Shown here piece after piece: positions 1-9,169 of a stretch of 45,069 nucleotides of DNA. Position numbers and translations under genes: made by a program. The stretch comes from Muribaculaceae bacterium (GTDB taxonomy: Bacteria > Bacteroidota > Bacteroidia > Bacteroidales > Muribaculaceae): NCBI GenBank assembly GCA_022509045.1, contig JAFLTZ010000003.1, positions 1-45,069 of the forward strand, written 5' to 3'. Each line of letters begins with the position of its first letter. The first letter of the stretch is position 1. The notes under the pieces are model-generated. The model made no database searches, had not been told where the DNA came from, and worked only from the letters and a program-made list of their open reading frames with translations.

Positions 1-15
1 TGAATTTTTAAATAA

Positions 16-489
16 CTATTTGTATATACCTACTACTTTATATGGACGAATATTGCCATTACCTGCTTTCACATAAATAGTAATCCCTTGTGGTTTGCCC
101 TCTGCATCGAGATTTTGGATATCATGTGGCCCCACAAGACCGCCATTGATAATAACAGCATCGTATGTGAGTTCAGCTTGCAAATACACATTAGTGAGGT
201 CGATAGATTCCCAATCAGTGATAGGAACGGTTACAACTGCCTCTCCATAACCTCCGTACACTTTTTCGGCTGTTAAGCTATCTGTAACCACTTTACCATT
301 TGCATCATATTCTGTTATCACAAAATCATACGATTTGGAATTTTTACCAACATCAGGACGCGCGGTGAGTTTGCTGATAAGATTATCCGTATGCATGAAT
401 TCCGGATCAGCTTCATGACAACCGGTAATTGCACCGGTCATCACAATTGCTGCAAGTGCCATAAGCACTTTTGAAAATATATTTTTCAT
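16..489 (-). CDS. Small surface lipoprotein, third gene of SusCD trio A
   Basis: Predicted outer-membrane lipoprotein of about 157 residues. It has a hydrophobic signal peptide ending in a lipobox (MTGAITGC), and the mature Cys is followed by acidic HEADPE, which fits the Bacteroidota surface-export signal. The ATG at 489 is chosen; a TTG two codons upstream is in frame but less likely. The body is a single small beta-rich domain (ITEYDANGK, IDLTNVYLQAELTYDA, C-terminal VGIYK) and is clearly paralogous to the lipoprotein at 8697-9152. It lies 38 bases downstream of a SusD gene and is presumably cotranscribed with it. By position it may be an accessory glycan-binding lipoprotein; a DUF5018-like relationship is possible but not certain. 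No catalytic motif was seen. Confidence 0.8.
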   Translation of the reverse strand: MKNIFSKVLMALAAIVMTGAITGCHEADPEFMHTDNLISKLTARPDVGKNSKSYDFVITEYDANGKVVTDSLTAEKVYGGYGEAVVTVPITDWESIDLTNVYLQAELTYDAVIINGGLVGPHDIQNLDAEGKPQGITIYVKAGNGNIRPYKVVGIYK

Positions 490-527
490 ATTCAATTAAA
501 TATTCTGTTAAATTAATAATCAATATA

Positions 528-2243
528 TTACCAGTTATCTACACAAAGACGGTTTTGAGCCATTTCAGACGATGGCAATGGCAGATAATAAAAATTAGCG
601 TTAAAGATACGTTTCATTCCACCATCGGCATCAACAGTCTCGTATGTAAACTCACCATTTGCCTGTTTTGTAATCTTTACACCATGTACGTTCTGTCCAT
701 TAATCATCTTTTCGCCAAGTTTCCAGCGGCGGATATCCCAGCAGCGAAGACCTTCACCTGCGAGTTCCACTGCGCGTTCTTTGCGGATAAGAGCCATAAA
801 GCCTTCCAAATCAGGCGCATCTTGAAGCGATTTTTCAGGGAGGCCAACACGCTTGCGTACTGCATTAAGCGCTTCAAACGCTTTTGCATTGTTTGCCATG
901 TAATCAAGCTGTGCAAGAGCCTCTGCCTTGTTGAGAAGTACCTCACCATAACGGATAACAATATCAGTATTATAGCTACCTTCAGTAGTGAAAGCTGTAT
1001 GGCCTTCCTGTAGATATTTACGCAAATAGTATCCGGTTACAGTGTGCCCGTCAGCATCTTCGTTTTTGTCGAATTTACGATATGCATCAGCACCCTCTGC
1101 AATGTTATCATCAGCACCAACGAATGTTTCAATAGTTCTGCCTTCCCATTTCGCACCATTGTAAAGGATTGTAGCATGGAAACGTGGTTCACGGTCGGTA
1201 TATGGGTCGCTATGATTTGCGCTATATGTCTGCCATGAGAACTCTGTGCCATCTTTAAATTCGTACATATCAGCTAATTCAGCAGTAGGCTCTGCCATAG
1301 CGTATGTACTGCGGTTATACACTGCACGGTCACCAAACGGGCGGTTGTCGGCATCAAAACCATTGCGGATTACATTTTGCCAACCTTTGATAGAGAATAT
1401 TATTTCTTTACTATTGTCTTGTGAAGCGTTTACGTCAAATAATTCACCATAATTAGCAACAAGAGAATAATATTCAGCACATTTTTCGGCAGCGTCAGCA
1501 GCCACTTTCCATTCGCCTGCATATAATGCGATGCGAGAAAGGAATGCGTATGCCATACCTTTAGTTGCACGACCGGTCCAAGCGGCATCCCACTTTTCCG
1601 GAAGATATTCGGCAGCCCATTGAAGTTCGCTGATAATATGGTTGTAAGTTTCTTTTTCACTAACACGAGCACGATTTTTATCTTGTTCGTAGGCACCATC
1701 GTCAGCCCAACCTCCACCACCGGAGTGGTCGGTACGAATAACTACACCACCATAAACACGAGCAAGGAAGAAGTAGTTGATAGCGTTGCAGAAACGACCT
1801 TCTGCACGACGGATATTATACCATTCTTCGCCCCATTTCTGACCATAACGTTCAAGGTCGTTGAGCATAATGTTAGTACGTTTAATTCGGCTGTAGGTAG
1901 CACTCCAACAATCGAAGAAACGTGCCTGCCCTTTGGTGATGAATCCCGGTTCCATCAAAGCTTGGTTAAAGTCTATTGTCCACCAGAAATTTGATTTCAT
2001 CAAATCACTATAGTTGTCATAGTATCTGTTGCGTGAAGCAGCTCCTTCTTCGGCATACAGAGCAGACTGATCATTGAAAGTTTTGTATGCAGCTGTAACG
2101 TATGCATCGGCATTTGACTGACTACTCCATACTGCGACATCACCAAAAGTAGAGGTGTCGTTTAGATCGAGGATATCATTGCACGATGCCATGGTTGCCA
2201 CCACTGTTGCTGCTAATGCTATATTTTTGATTAAATTTTTCAT
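528..2243 (-). CDS. RagB/SusD family nutrient-uptake outer membrane lipoprotein (trio A)
   Basis: SusD-type glycan-binding lipoprotein of 571 residues, a typical family length. The signal peptide ends VATMASC and the mature protein starts CNDILDLND, as is common for SusD. The N-terminal region (WSSQSNADAYVTAAYKTF) and the TPR-like helices with AEGRFCNAINYFFLARVYGGV match the family, as does the C-terminal RKERAVELAGEGLRCWDIRRW block just before the end. It is expected to sit on the outer leaflet as the lid of the adjacent SusC transporter, whose gene ends 19 bases upstream. It is paralogous to the SusD at 9170-10924, including the shared HADPYTDREPRFHATVLYNGA-type region. The glycan substrate cannot be read from the sequence. 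Confidence 0.95.
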   Translation of the reverse strand: MKNLIKNIALAATVVATMASCNDILDLNDTSTFGDVAVWSSQSNADAYVTAAYKTFNDQSALYAEEGAASRNRYYDNYSDLMKSNFWWTIDFNQALMEPGFITKGQARFFDCWSATYSRIKRTNIMLNDLERYGQKWGEEWYNIRRAEGRFCNAINYFFLARVYGGVVIRTDHSGGGGWADDGAYEQDKNRARVSEKETYNHIISELQWAAEYLPEKWDAAWTGRATKGMAYAFLSRIALYAGEWKVAADAAEKCAEYYSLVANYGELFDVNASQDNSKEIIFSIKGWQNVIRNGFDADNRPFGDRAVYNRSTYAMAEPTAELADMYEFKDGTEFSWQTYSANHSDPYTDREPRFHATILYNGAKWEGRTIETFVGADDNIAEGADAYRKFDKNEDADGHTVTGYYLRKYLQEGHTAFTTEGSYNTDIVIRYGEVLLNKAEALAQLDYMANNAKAFEALNAVRKRVGLPEKSLQDAPDLEGFMALIRKERAVELAGEGLRCWDIRRWKLGEKMINGQNVHGVKITKQANGEFTYETVDADGGMKRIFNANFYYLPLPSSEMAQNRLCVDNW

Positions 2244-2262
2244 ATTGATATTCTCCTATACA

Positions 2263-5200
2263 TTAGAATGATACATTAAGACCAAGACTCCATGTTTGCT
2301 GTTGTGGATAGAGGTTGAAAGAAACTGAAGGAGTTTCCGGGTCAACATATTTGCAATGGCTGAGAGTAAACACGTTTGTTCCTGAAAGATATACATTTAT
2401 GCGGCTAAATGGAGTTTTAGCAAGAACTTTTTCCGGAACATTGTATCCCAAAGTAAGAGTCTTCAAACGGAGATATTCACCATTAACCATCCAATAGTCG
2501 GAATAAAGGATGTTGTTACCACCTGTGTTAGTAGTAAGACGAGGATATTTTGCATTCGGGTTTTCCGGTGTCCAACTGTTTTCAGCAATATATTTAACAC
2601 CGTTACCGTTAGAGTCAAAGTTCACATTAAGCATAGACCCTACCACCCATTGTTTTGGGCCATAGTTACCGGAAAGCATATAGTCGCAATGAGTAACGCC
2701 CTGGAATAATAGGTTCAAATAGAAATCCTTGTAATTGAAATCACCCGCAAGTGAGAATTGAATTTCCGGAAGTTCACCATAACCGATGCGTACCATGTCG
2801 AGCACCTCGGTATTCACGTCGTTGTGACGAATGATACCGTCGCCGTTGACATCCACATAACGGATATCACCAAGACGAGGAACATAGGCAAACGGACTCC
2901 ATGATGTTCCATCAAGATATGGAGCATATTTGAGGTCTTCTTCTGTGCGATACAAACCATCTGTTTTCAAACCATAACGAACATAAAGTGATTCGCCGAT
3001 GCGTGGTTGAAGTTTTGTTGGATAGTTGTGATTGCGATTTCTGCTAAGAACTTTATTGCGGGCAAAGCCGAATGTACCGCGCAAACGATAGTTGAAATCT
3101 TTATTTACGGTAAGCTGATGTTTGATTGTGAAGTCAATACCACGGTTGTCCATAGAACCGGTATTAGCTTGCGACGGCTGATTGCCGCCAAGTGACGGTG
3201 CATATTCACCATCTACATCTTCAAGCAAATTGTTGGTATATTGATAATATACGTCAAGTTCCAACCCCAATTTGCGGCTGAGAACATCAACATCAAGACC
3301 GATGTTGTAAGTTTCAGTTGTACTCCACTTAAGATTACGTTGTAAGTATGAGTTTGTATAGTATTGCTTGTATCGTGTGTTGCCGAAAACAATGCTGTTC
3401 GCTGCAGAATTGAATGTGGCATTGTAAAGGAACGGAGAGATATTGTCTTTACCTGACTTACCCCAGCTTGCACGAAGTTTGAGGAAATCAATCCACTGAA
3501 CATTATCAGAGATGAACGATTCGTTACTTAACACCCAACCGGCAGATACTGACGGGAAGAAACCCCAACGGTTTTCAGGAGCAAATTTGTAAGATCCGTC
3601 ATAACGGAAAGTAAAGTCAAGGAGGTATTTATTATCAAAATCATAGTTAAAACGCCCGACATGAGATACTATAGAAGTATATCCATAAGAGCCTACCGGG
3701 TGGTTCTCGGTTGTGTTTACAATAACACCGAGATTAAGATCTACGGGGTCGGTAGCTGCAAACTGATTAGCAGAAGCCTGCATAGAGTCAGAACTGTTTT
3801 TCTGAGCTTCATATACATAAAGAGCCGACACGGTGTGCTTGCCAAATGTGCGGTTATAATCGATTTGCGGACGAAGAATCCAACCATCGCTTGCACTCAT
3901 AAACTTAGTAAAGCCACCACCTTCAGTAGTACCATCCTGACGGACTAAACTCGGTTCAGAATATGGGTCTGTAACATTCACCTGGTATTGGAACCATGTG
4001 CCCATATAGTTTCTGATTTTTGTCTGACCATAATTATAAGCACCCCACAAACTGATTTTCAAACCTTGAAGCACCGGAACAAGATCTTTGAAATCGTATT
4101 CCAACTTGAAGTTAGTCATAATCTGGTTGTTGTAGTTTCTTTGCCATCCCGATTCATTCATAATAGCAGTCGGGTTACCGGCGCCGTCACCTCTTGTTGT
4201 AAGATATTCTCCCTTATACATTGATTTATATATAGGAAGTGAGTGGCTGGCAGAGAATGCCGGATTATAGAAATATTGACTGCCAAGGTCAAACCCCGGA
4301 GCATAGCGGTCAGCTTTGTAACCGGAAATTCCGGCAGAGAATGTAAGATTCTTTGCAACAGTGACATCAATGTTTGAACGAACGTTGTAACGATTGTATG
4401 CGGTATTTTTCATTGTACCATCTTGATCAAGATAGCCCAAACTTACAAAATATTTCACTTTGCTTGTACCGCCGGTTGCACTGATATTGTGTTGTTGTGT
4501 AAAAGCAGTTCTCCAAATAGCATCCATCCAGTTTGTTTCGCCGAACACCGATTCCGGATCGTTGGCAAATACCTTCTGTTGTATATCAGCTGTGTAGCGA
4601 GGAGTAAGGCCATCCATCAAACTTGCTTTGTTGTGCCAATACATATATTCCGATGCATTCATCATTTCAGGCATAGCAGTATTGTTTACCATTGAAACAA
4701 CGCCACTATAGCTGATGCGAGCCTGACCTTCACTACCTTTTTTAGTAGTAACAAGGATAACACCATTTGCACCTTGCACACCATATACCGCAGCAGCGGC
4801 ATCCTTAAGAACAGATACGCTCTCGATATCGTTAGGGTTCACATTATTAATATCGCTCGGCACACCATCTACAATGCATAGAGGTCCGCTCGCTGCAAAG
4901 TCGTTAAGACCGCGCACGTGGATTGATGCCTGGTCGGAACCCGGACGACCGGTTGATTGTACGGCTGTCAACCCCGCAATTTTACCGGTGAGCATGTTTG
5001 ATGCATTCGACATTGGAGCAGTAAGCAACTCTTTTGAGTTGATAGCCGAAACAGACCCTGTCAAACTTACTTTCTTTGCAACGCCATAACCTACAGCCAC
5101 CACCTCATCAAGCATCTGAGCATCGGTTTCCAAAGTAACTGTAATATTAGAATTGCCATTTAATTTAACTTCCTCGAGCTTGTATCCAATATATGAAACA

Positions 5201-5430
5201 AGGAGGGTTTGTTGAAGATTGGGTACTTTCAATACAAAAGCACCATCAATGTCGGTAGCTGTAGCAACTGCAGCATTCCCCTTTAGCATCACGGTAGCAC
5301 CGATAAGTGGCTCCCCGGTGCCATCCTTCACTGTCCCCGATACGCTAACTTGCGCAACAGCACCCATTGTGCAGCAGAATGCAAGTAAAAACGCCACGAA
5401 GCGCAGTGTTTTTGCAAATTCTCTTCTCAT
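2263..5430 (-). CDS. SusC/RagA family TonB-linked outer membrane transporter (trio A)
   Basis: TonB-dependent outer-membrane importer of 1055 residues, typical of SusC. Order of parts: signal peptide (about 1-27, ending MGAVAQ), carboxypeptidase-D regulatory-like domain (about 28-105, GEPLIGATVMLKG), TonB-interaction segment (DEVVAVGYG near 110), plug domain (VDGVPSDINNVNPNDIES and SVLKDAAAAVYG near 185-215), then a beta-barrel ending in the C-terminal aromatic signature SLGLNVSF. A DVNGDGI calcium-loop-like motif lies in the last quarter, as in many SusC proteins. The ATG at 5430 follows a long A/T-rich leader. It heads the second of two tandem SusC units and is followed by its SusD partner after 19 bases. 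The substrate, presumably an oligosaccharide, is unknown. Confidence 0.96.
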   Translation of the reverse strand: MRREFAKTLRFVAFLLAFCCTMGAVAQVSVSGTVKDGTGEPLIGATVMLKGNAAVATATDIDGAFVLKVPNLQQTLLVSYIGYKLEEVKLNGNSNITVTLETDAQMLDEVVAVGYGVAKKVSLTGSVSAINSKELLTAPMSNASNMLTGKIAGLTAVQSTGRPGSDQASIHVRGLNDFAASGPLCIVDGVPSDINNVNPNDIESVSVLKDAAAAVYGVQGANGVILVTTKKGSEGQARISYSGVVSMVNNTAMPEMMNASEYMYWHNKASLMDGLTPRYTADIQQKVFANDPESVFGETNWMDAIWRTAFTQQHNISATGGTSKVKYFVSLGYLDQDGTMKNTAYNRYNVRSNIDVTVAKNLTFSAGISGYKADRYAPGFDLGSQYFYNPAFSASHSLPIYKSMYKGEYLTTRGDGAGNPTAIMNESGWQRNYNNQIMTNFKLEYDFKDLVPVLQGLKISLWGAYNYGQTKIRNYMGTWFQYQVNVTDPYSEPSLVRQDGTTEGGGFTKFMSASDGWILRPQIDYNRTFGKHTVSALYVYEAQKNSSDSMQASANQFAATDPVDLNLGVIVNTTENHPVGSYGYTSIVSHVGRFNYDFDNKYLLDFTFRYDGSYKFAPENRWGFFPSVSAGWVLSNESFISDNVQWIDFLKLRASWGKSGKDNISPFLYNATFNSAANSIVFGNTRYKQYYTNSYLQRNLKWSTTETYNIGLDVDVLSRKLGLELDVYYQYTNNLLEDVDGEYAPSLGGNQPSQANTGSMDNRGIDFTIKHQLTVNKDFNYRLRGTFGFARNKVLSRNRNHNYPTKLQPRIGESLYVRYGLKTDGLYRTEEDLKYAPYLDGTSWSPFAYVPRLGDIRYVDVNGDGIIRHNDVNTEVLDMVRIGYGELPEIQFSLAGDFNYKDFYLNLLFQGVTHCDYMLSGNYGPKQWVVGSMLNVNFDSNGNGVKYIAENSWTPENPNAKYPRLTTNTGGNNILYSDYWMVNGEYLRLKTLTLGYNVPEKVLAKTPFSRINVYLSGTNVFTLSHCKYVDPETPSVSFNLYPQQQTWSLGLNVSF

Positions 5431-5580
5431 GAATTACTAATTTGATTGGTTTATAAATAATTATTGTTAATATAAGTGTCTTATTTTTACATATTTACAT
5501 AATTAAAAATATCATCCGGATTAGTGGATGGTTTCTTAATTATTTTATTAAATATCGCTCGGTTTTTAAATTTTTATTTG

Positions 5581-5588
5581 CAAATGTA
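5581..5588 (-). promoter_or_regulatory. Candidate -7 box for susC of trio A
   Basis: On the minus strand this reads TACATTTG, a match to the Bacteroidota -7 consensus TAnnTTTG. No TTTG lies 19-21 bases upstream, so activation by a dedicated regulator is plausible. It would give a leader of about 145 bases before the ATG at 5430. Confidence 0.5.
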
Positions 5589-5704
5589 AATAATTTTTAA
5601 CATACGTTGCTTATCCATGTGTTAAAAAATATTAAGAAAAACTTGTCAACATAGGCCTTTGCCACCCCCTCGTCTTCATGGGTTTTTCATAATATCCTGT
5701 AAAA

Positions 5705-5736
5705 GAGAGTAGCCAACCTCACGGTCGGCTACTCGA
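5705..5736 (-). terminator. Intrinsic terminator after the GHL10 gene
   Basis: On the minus strand, GAGTAGCC plus GACC pairs with GGTT plus GGCTACTC: 12 base pairs with one G-U, closed by a GTGA (GNRA) tetraloop. A T-rich CTCTTTT follows. It lies about 30 bases after the stop at 5766 and separates the two SusCD transcription units. Confidence 0.85.
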
Positions 5737-5765
5737 AAAAATATTAAATTACAAACCACAAAATT

Positions 5766-7127
5766 TTAATATAGCGAGTCACCTCCCTTATATGATGAAG
5801 GGTCTTCGTAACGTGAAATACCATCTTTAGTCGATACCCAAAGACCGAGATTATTAACATGTGACAATTCGAATGTCATAAATCCATCGGTGTTCTTCAG
5901 ACACAGGTAGGTAGCGTCTAAATTCTTTGATGCGTCAAGTGCATAAGCCGCAATTGAGCCATAGCATTTGCAGTCACCCATGATATAGTTATTCCATGTT
6001 TTAACAAAGTTTTCTACAGTCCACACTGTTGTCGGGTCTTCGCTAATCCACACTTTGGAAGCATATGCTCCTGTAACAAATACATCAAGCAAATCTGCAA
6101 ATCCGGTTTTGCTATAAGTATCGGTATATTGGAAACCTGACGGCTTGTAATTTTTACTTGCCCAGTTTTGACCGATTCCATAACGTGAACCCCAGTCGCC
6201 CGATGCCCACAAGTGAATTTCACAATTTGGATTTATAGCTTTCACTGCTGTGCGGATGCGACCTAACAATGATGTAACTGTAGCTGAACGATACTCAATC
6301 CATTTTGCATATTTAGGACCAACACCGCCTGTTTCTGTGATTATTTCTGTAAGTTCCGGTTTTGGTTCGCCCCAATAGCTTGCGTATCCATTCAAATCCA
6401 CATCACCCATTCCAAAATAACCGCCCTCATTGTTGCAATAACGCAAGTAATCAAGGCTTAAACCTTTGACTTTTGGATATTTTGTAACAATCTCTGAACA
6501 AATGCTAACTATCAGGTCTTGCACTTCCGGTGATGCCGGTGTCAAATATGCGCCACTTTGAAGTTCATCATCACAAATGTTTATTGTCTTACCGACGTTG
6601 TCTTCTCCGTTCACCGAACGAACCTGACATTTGTCGTACCACGCGCTTAGATTATCATAAATAAATCCCTGATTGGCTCCGCTTTCAGCACGGAATCCGA
6701 AAACTGTTGCTGAAACCGATGCAACTACATCTAATTCAAGTTCTTCGCACTTTTCAAGGAAATATCCGAGATAATCATCATAGTCGCGAGTCACTGTTAC
6801 ATCCCCGTAAGTGTTGCAATACGGAAGTATATCACTTTTATACAAAGCATACCCGTTACCCGGTTTCACATCAAGGTATATCATGTTCAATCCGGCTTCC
6901 TTTATTTTTTTGAGTTCGCCGTCGATACCATCCTTGGTTGCCAATTTCTCAAAATTGGCATGAGCGTCAATCCACATTGCTTTTGGTTTGATTGTTGGCG
7001 GCTCCGGTATGATATTGGGCACCGGTGGCTCTGGCGCAACTGCTGGATCGAAGCTTTCACTATCACTGCAGGATGACAAACCTATCATCGCAACTGCAAA
7101 TAATCCAAAATATTTTTTAATATTCAT
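5766..7127 (-). CDS. GHL10-type putative glycoside hydrolase lipoprotein
   Basis: Predicted lipoprotein enzyme of 453 residues with a (beta/alpha)8 glycosidase look. The signal peptide ends IGLSSC (Cys20) followed by SDSES, fitting surface export; a Pro-rich spacer covers about 30-47. The catalytic-type domain starts at AMWIDAHANF (about 50) and contains AGLNMIYLDVKPGNG (79-92) and GLSLDYLRY (222-230). These match the GHL10 / DUF187 'family 10-like' hydrolases, where the Asp in the second motif (here Asp226) is a conserved active-site candidate. Characterised relatives include peptidoglycan glycan-strand hydrolases (DigH type), so the substrate need not be plant glycan. It is the only recognisable enzyme of the upstream SusCD operon, 28 bases after the preceding gene, with a terminator just behind it. 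The fold assignment is fairly sure; the substrate is unknown. Confidence 0.8.
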   Translation of the reverse strand: MNIKKYFGLFAVAMIGLSSCSDSESFDPAVAPEPPVPNIIPEPPTIKPKAMWIDAHANFEKLATKDGIDGELKKIKEAGLNMIYLDVKPGNGYALYKSDILPYCNTYGDVTVTRDYDDYLGYFLEKCEELELDVVASVSATVFGFRAESGANQGFIYDNLSAWYDKCQVRSVNGEDNVGKTINICDDELQSGAYLTPASPEVQDLIVSICSEIVTKYPKVKGLSLDYLRYCNNEGGYFGMGDVDLNGYASYWGEPKPELTEIITETGGVGPKYAKWIEYRSATVTSLLGRIRTAVKAINPNCEIHLWASGDWGSRYGIGQNWASKNYKPSGFQYTDTYSKTGFADLLDVFVTGAYASKVWISEDPTTVWTVENFVKTWNNYIMGDCKCYGSIAAYALDASKNLDATYLCLKNTDGFMTFELSHVNNLGLWVSTKDGISRYEDPSSYKGGDSLY

Positions 7128-7155
7128 AACGTTTTAATCTTCTGTTGTTGAAAAA

Positions 7156-8670
7156 TTATTCGTAGCATGTCAGACGAACTGTTGACATTCCATAGCGATC
7201 TACATAGTGAACCCAATATGCTTCTTTGATTTCAGGGTCATAATACCAGTCACATGAACCACCAAAACTCCATGCACAGTTCACACTGAACGCTCCGGCT
7301 GTTCCGTCTCCGTTGTTAACACGGGTCAACAAGTCATCTATTTCAGCGATATCATTATGCCACCACCATGCAGTTCCATTCATTATTGCTGCATAATATT
7401 TGCCATTGATATACATTGCTGAAACGTATGGGCGACGAGCTCCACCACGTGCTAAGGATGCTCCGGTACCTACCCACCATGATTCCCAAATGTTTTGCAA
7501 TACATTAGGCATTATCACTTTGGTTGCCCCCTTGTACGTATTGGCATAAACTCTGATTGTGTTATTTGTGTTGGAGCCACCTTCGCCGTCACCTACAAGA
7601 TAACTTGAGTTAGGCTCCGGTTTAAGCGGTGATATCATTTGGAATCCATTGCAGTCATTGCTTGCATAACCGGTTGTAATAATCTGTGTATCGGTAATGC
7701 TTCCGTTTTCAATGTGTATCATATAGTGAGAACCATCCGCATCTGCTCCGGCTCCGGTGGTAACGTTTGCCTGGCCAAAGATATCTCCGGCTACTTGCAA
7801 ATAGTTCGAACCATTTGTTGCTGTACCCATAAGTTCCGGTAACTGTCCTACTAACTTAGGTGCAGATGAATACGATGTCCAATAGTACAACGCCGAGGTT
7901 CCGTTTGTATTTACCAATGCTACCAACACACCATTCCAGTCGGATGTGATAGTTCTGATTTCCGAAAGTTTAAACGAACCAATGTTGAGGTTGCCGGCTT
8001 GCGACAAGTCTGACGCATTGAAAACCTTGAATGAAAGTGATTCATCTTGTACTTTCAATTCGGGACTATCAAATTGAGGATCTGAATATTGCGCTGCCAT
8101 CAACACGATATGGTCGTGACCGCAATATGCAACATATCCATTCAAATCGCCATACTGACGCGAATCTGCGAAATTATAGTTTGCTTGTTCTCCCGGATAT
8201 CCCAACGATGTGAAAAGCACATTTGTATTCTGTGGTAAACCGAGAGAGAAACCGCCACCATCCTCAAGGAGGTCAGTCAATCCGTGAGTTACCACGTATG
8301 AAGCTGTTTTTTCCCCATCTCCTGAAGTAACAGTATATCTTACACCCCCTTCTTTCCAAAATTGCTGTGGAAGTGAAGGGTCGGGCGACACCGTTGCTCC
8401 CTTTGAAATATAAAATTTAGGAACTATACTGTCCAATTCCTCTTCCGGGTCAACATTCGGACTTATCTGAATGTATATTGTGTCATTTGACATGCGAGAC
8501 TTCCATACTACACCGGATTTACCCGTAACTGTAAGGCAGTCCTTATCGTTCGAGCCCATTATGAACGCTTGTTTCGCATCTTCTTTGAACATATCATCTT
8601 CACTGCACGCTGCAAATCCTGATGATAATGCGATAGCGCCAACGGCATATAACAATTTATATAGTTTCAT
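7156..8670 (-). CDS. Lipoprotein with DUF5018-like N-terminal domain, possible glycan-binding protein
   Basis: Lipoprotein of 504 residues. The signal peptide ends in GFAAC and the mature N-terminus is CSEDDMFKED, a strong acidic surface-export signal. Residues about 35-130 resemble the Ig-like DUF5018 region seen in Bacteroidota PUL lipoproteins (VDPEEELDSIVPKFYISKGATVSP, then TVTSGDGEKTASYVV). The remaining 370 residues look like a beta-propeller-like or DUF4623-type domain rich in Trp and Gly, with motifs such as DWNGVLVALVNTNG and WESWWVGTGA. No catalytic motif was seen. It lies between the small lipoprotein and the GHL10 enzyme, with short gaps of 26 and 28 bases, and is most simply a surface glycan-binding protein of this operon. 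The domain names are from memory of the family and not verified. Confidence 0.75.
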   Translation of the reverse strand: MKLYKLLYAVGAIALSSGFAACSEDDMFKEDAKQAFIMGSNDKDCLTVTGKSGVVWKSRMSNDTIYIQISPNVDPEEELDSIVPKFYISKGATVSPDPSLPQQFWKEGGVRYTVTSGDGEKTASYVVTHGLTDLLEDGGGFSLGLPQNTNVLFTSLGYPGEQANYNFADSRQYGDLNGYVAYCGHDHIVLMAAQYSDPQFDSPELKVQDESLSFKVFNASDLSQAGNLNIGSFKLSEIRTITSDWNGVLVALVNTNGTSALYYWTSYSSAPKLVGQLPELMGTATNGSNYLQVAGDIFGQANVTTGAGADADGSHYMIHIENGSITDTQIITTGYASNDCNGFQMISPLKPEPNSSYLVGDGEGGSNTNNTIRVYANTYKGATKVIMPNVLQNIWESWWVGTGASLARGGARRPYVSAMYINGKYYAAIMNGTAWWWHNDIAEIDDLLTRVNNGDGTAGAFSVNCAWSFGGSCDWYYDPEIKEAYWVHYVDRYGMSTVRLTCYE

Positions 8671-8696
8671 AAATAATTTTTTTTAATATTACTGGA

Positions 8697-9152
8697 TTAG
8701 TCGTATATACCCATGACACGATATTTGCGAAAACTATTCTCTCCGGAACGAACCACAAACACCTTACCTTCCGGATTTTCTTCGGTAACAAGTATGTTGT
8801 GTGTGCCCGACATTGTCGGAGTAATATATTCATCGTAAGTCACTGTAGCACGTAAATAGCAGTTCGTCAGGTCTATTTCTTCTGCATCTTCTGCTGCTAT
8901 AATAAATGTGATTACACCTGAACCTCCCATGGCTTCTTCTTTCGTAAAGCCTTCCGGAAGCTCATTGCCGTTCTTGTCATACTCGGTTATTTTTCCGATA
9001 AAATCGGTCCCTGCACGACTTCCTCGAGCTATCAGCTGCGATATAAAGCAATCATCATGTATATAGTTTGGGTCGGCCTCTGCGCAGCCTTGTAAGCCAA
9101 ATAATATGAGCAATGATGCTATTATTGATATGCTATATTTAAACATTTTCAT
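8697..9152 (-). CDS. Small surface lipoprotein, third gene of SusCD trio B
   Basis: About 151 residues, paralogous along its whole length to the protein at 16-489 (shared EADP, ITEYD.NG, IDLTN.YL, TYD and a C-terminal GIY). The signal peptide ends LFGLQGC and the mature Cys is followed by AEADP. An upstream in-frame GTG at 9176 would overlap the SusD gene and add eight non-signal residues, so the ATG at 9152 is preferred; the ATG at 9146 is another option. It follows the SusD stop by 17 bases. Conservation of this gene in both trios suggests that it works with SusC/SusD. No catalytic residues were recognised. Confidence 0.8.
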   Translation of the reverse strand: MKMFKYSISIIASLLILFGLQGCAEADPNYIHDDCFISQLIARGSRAGTDFIGKITEYDKNGNELPEGFTKEEAMGGSGVITFIIAAEDAEEIDLTNCYLRATVTYDEYITPTMSGTHNILVTEENPEGKVFVVRSGENSFRKYRVMGIYD

Positions 9153-9169
9153 AACGTTTTCTTTATTTA

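Larger units (their letters stand above)
5431..5765. other. Intergenic region between the two SusCD units
   Basis: This 335-base A/T-rich gap has no convincing gene. It holds the terminator of the GHL10 operon (5705-5736, minus), the candidate -7 box of the downstream SusC (5581-5588, minus) and a leader of about 145 bases before the SusC start. A weak inverted repeat (CATCC at 5513-5517 with GGATG at 5526-5530) lies in that leader. Confidence 0.6.

Noticed and set aside
471-1013. A 180-codon plus-strand reading frame opposite the trio A SusD
   Set aside because: Antisense shadow of a clear SusD gene, with Cys/Ile/Phe-rich low-complexity composition.
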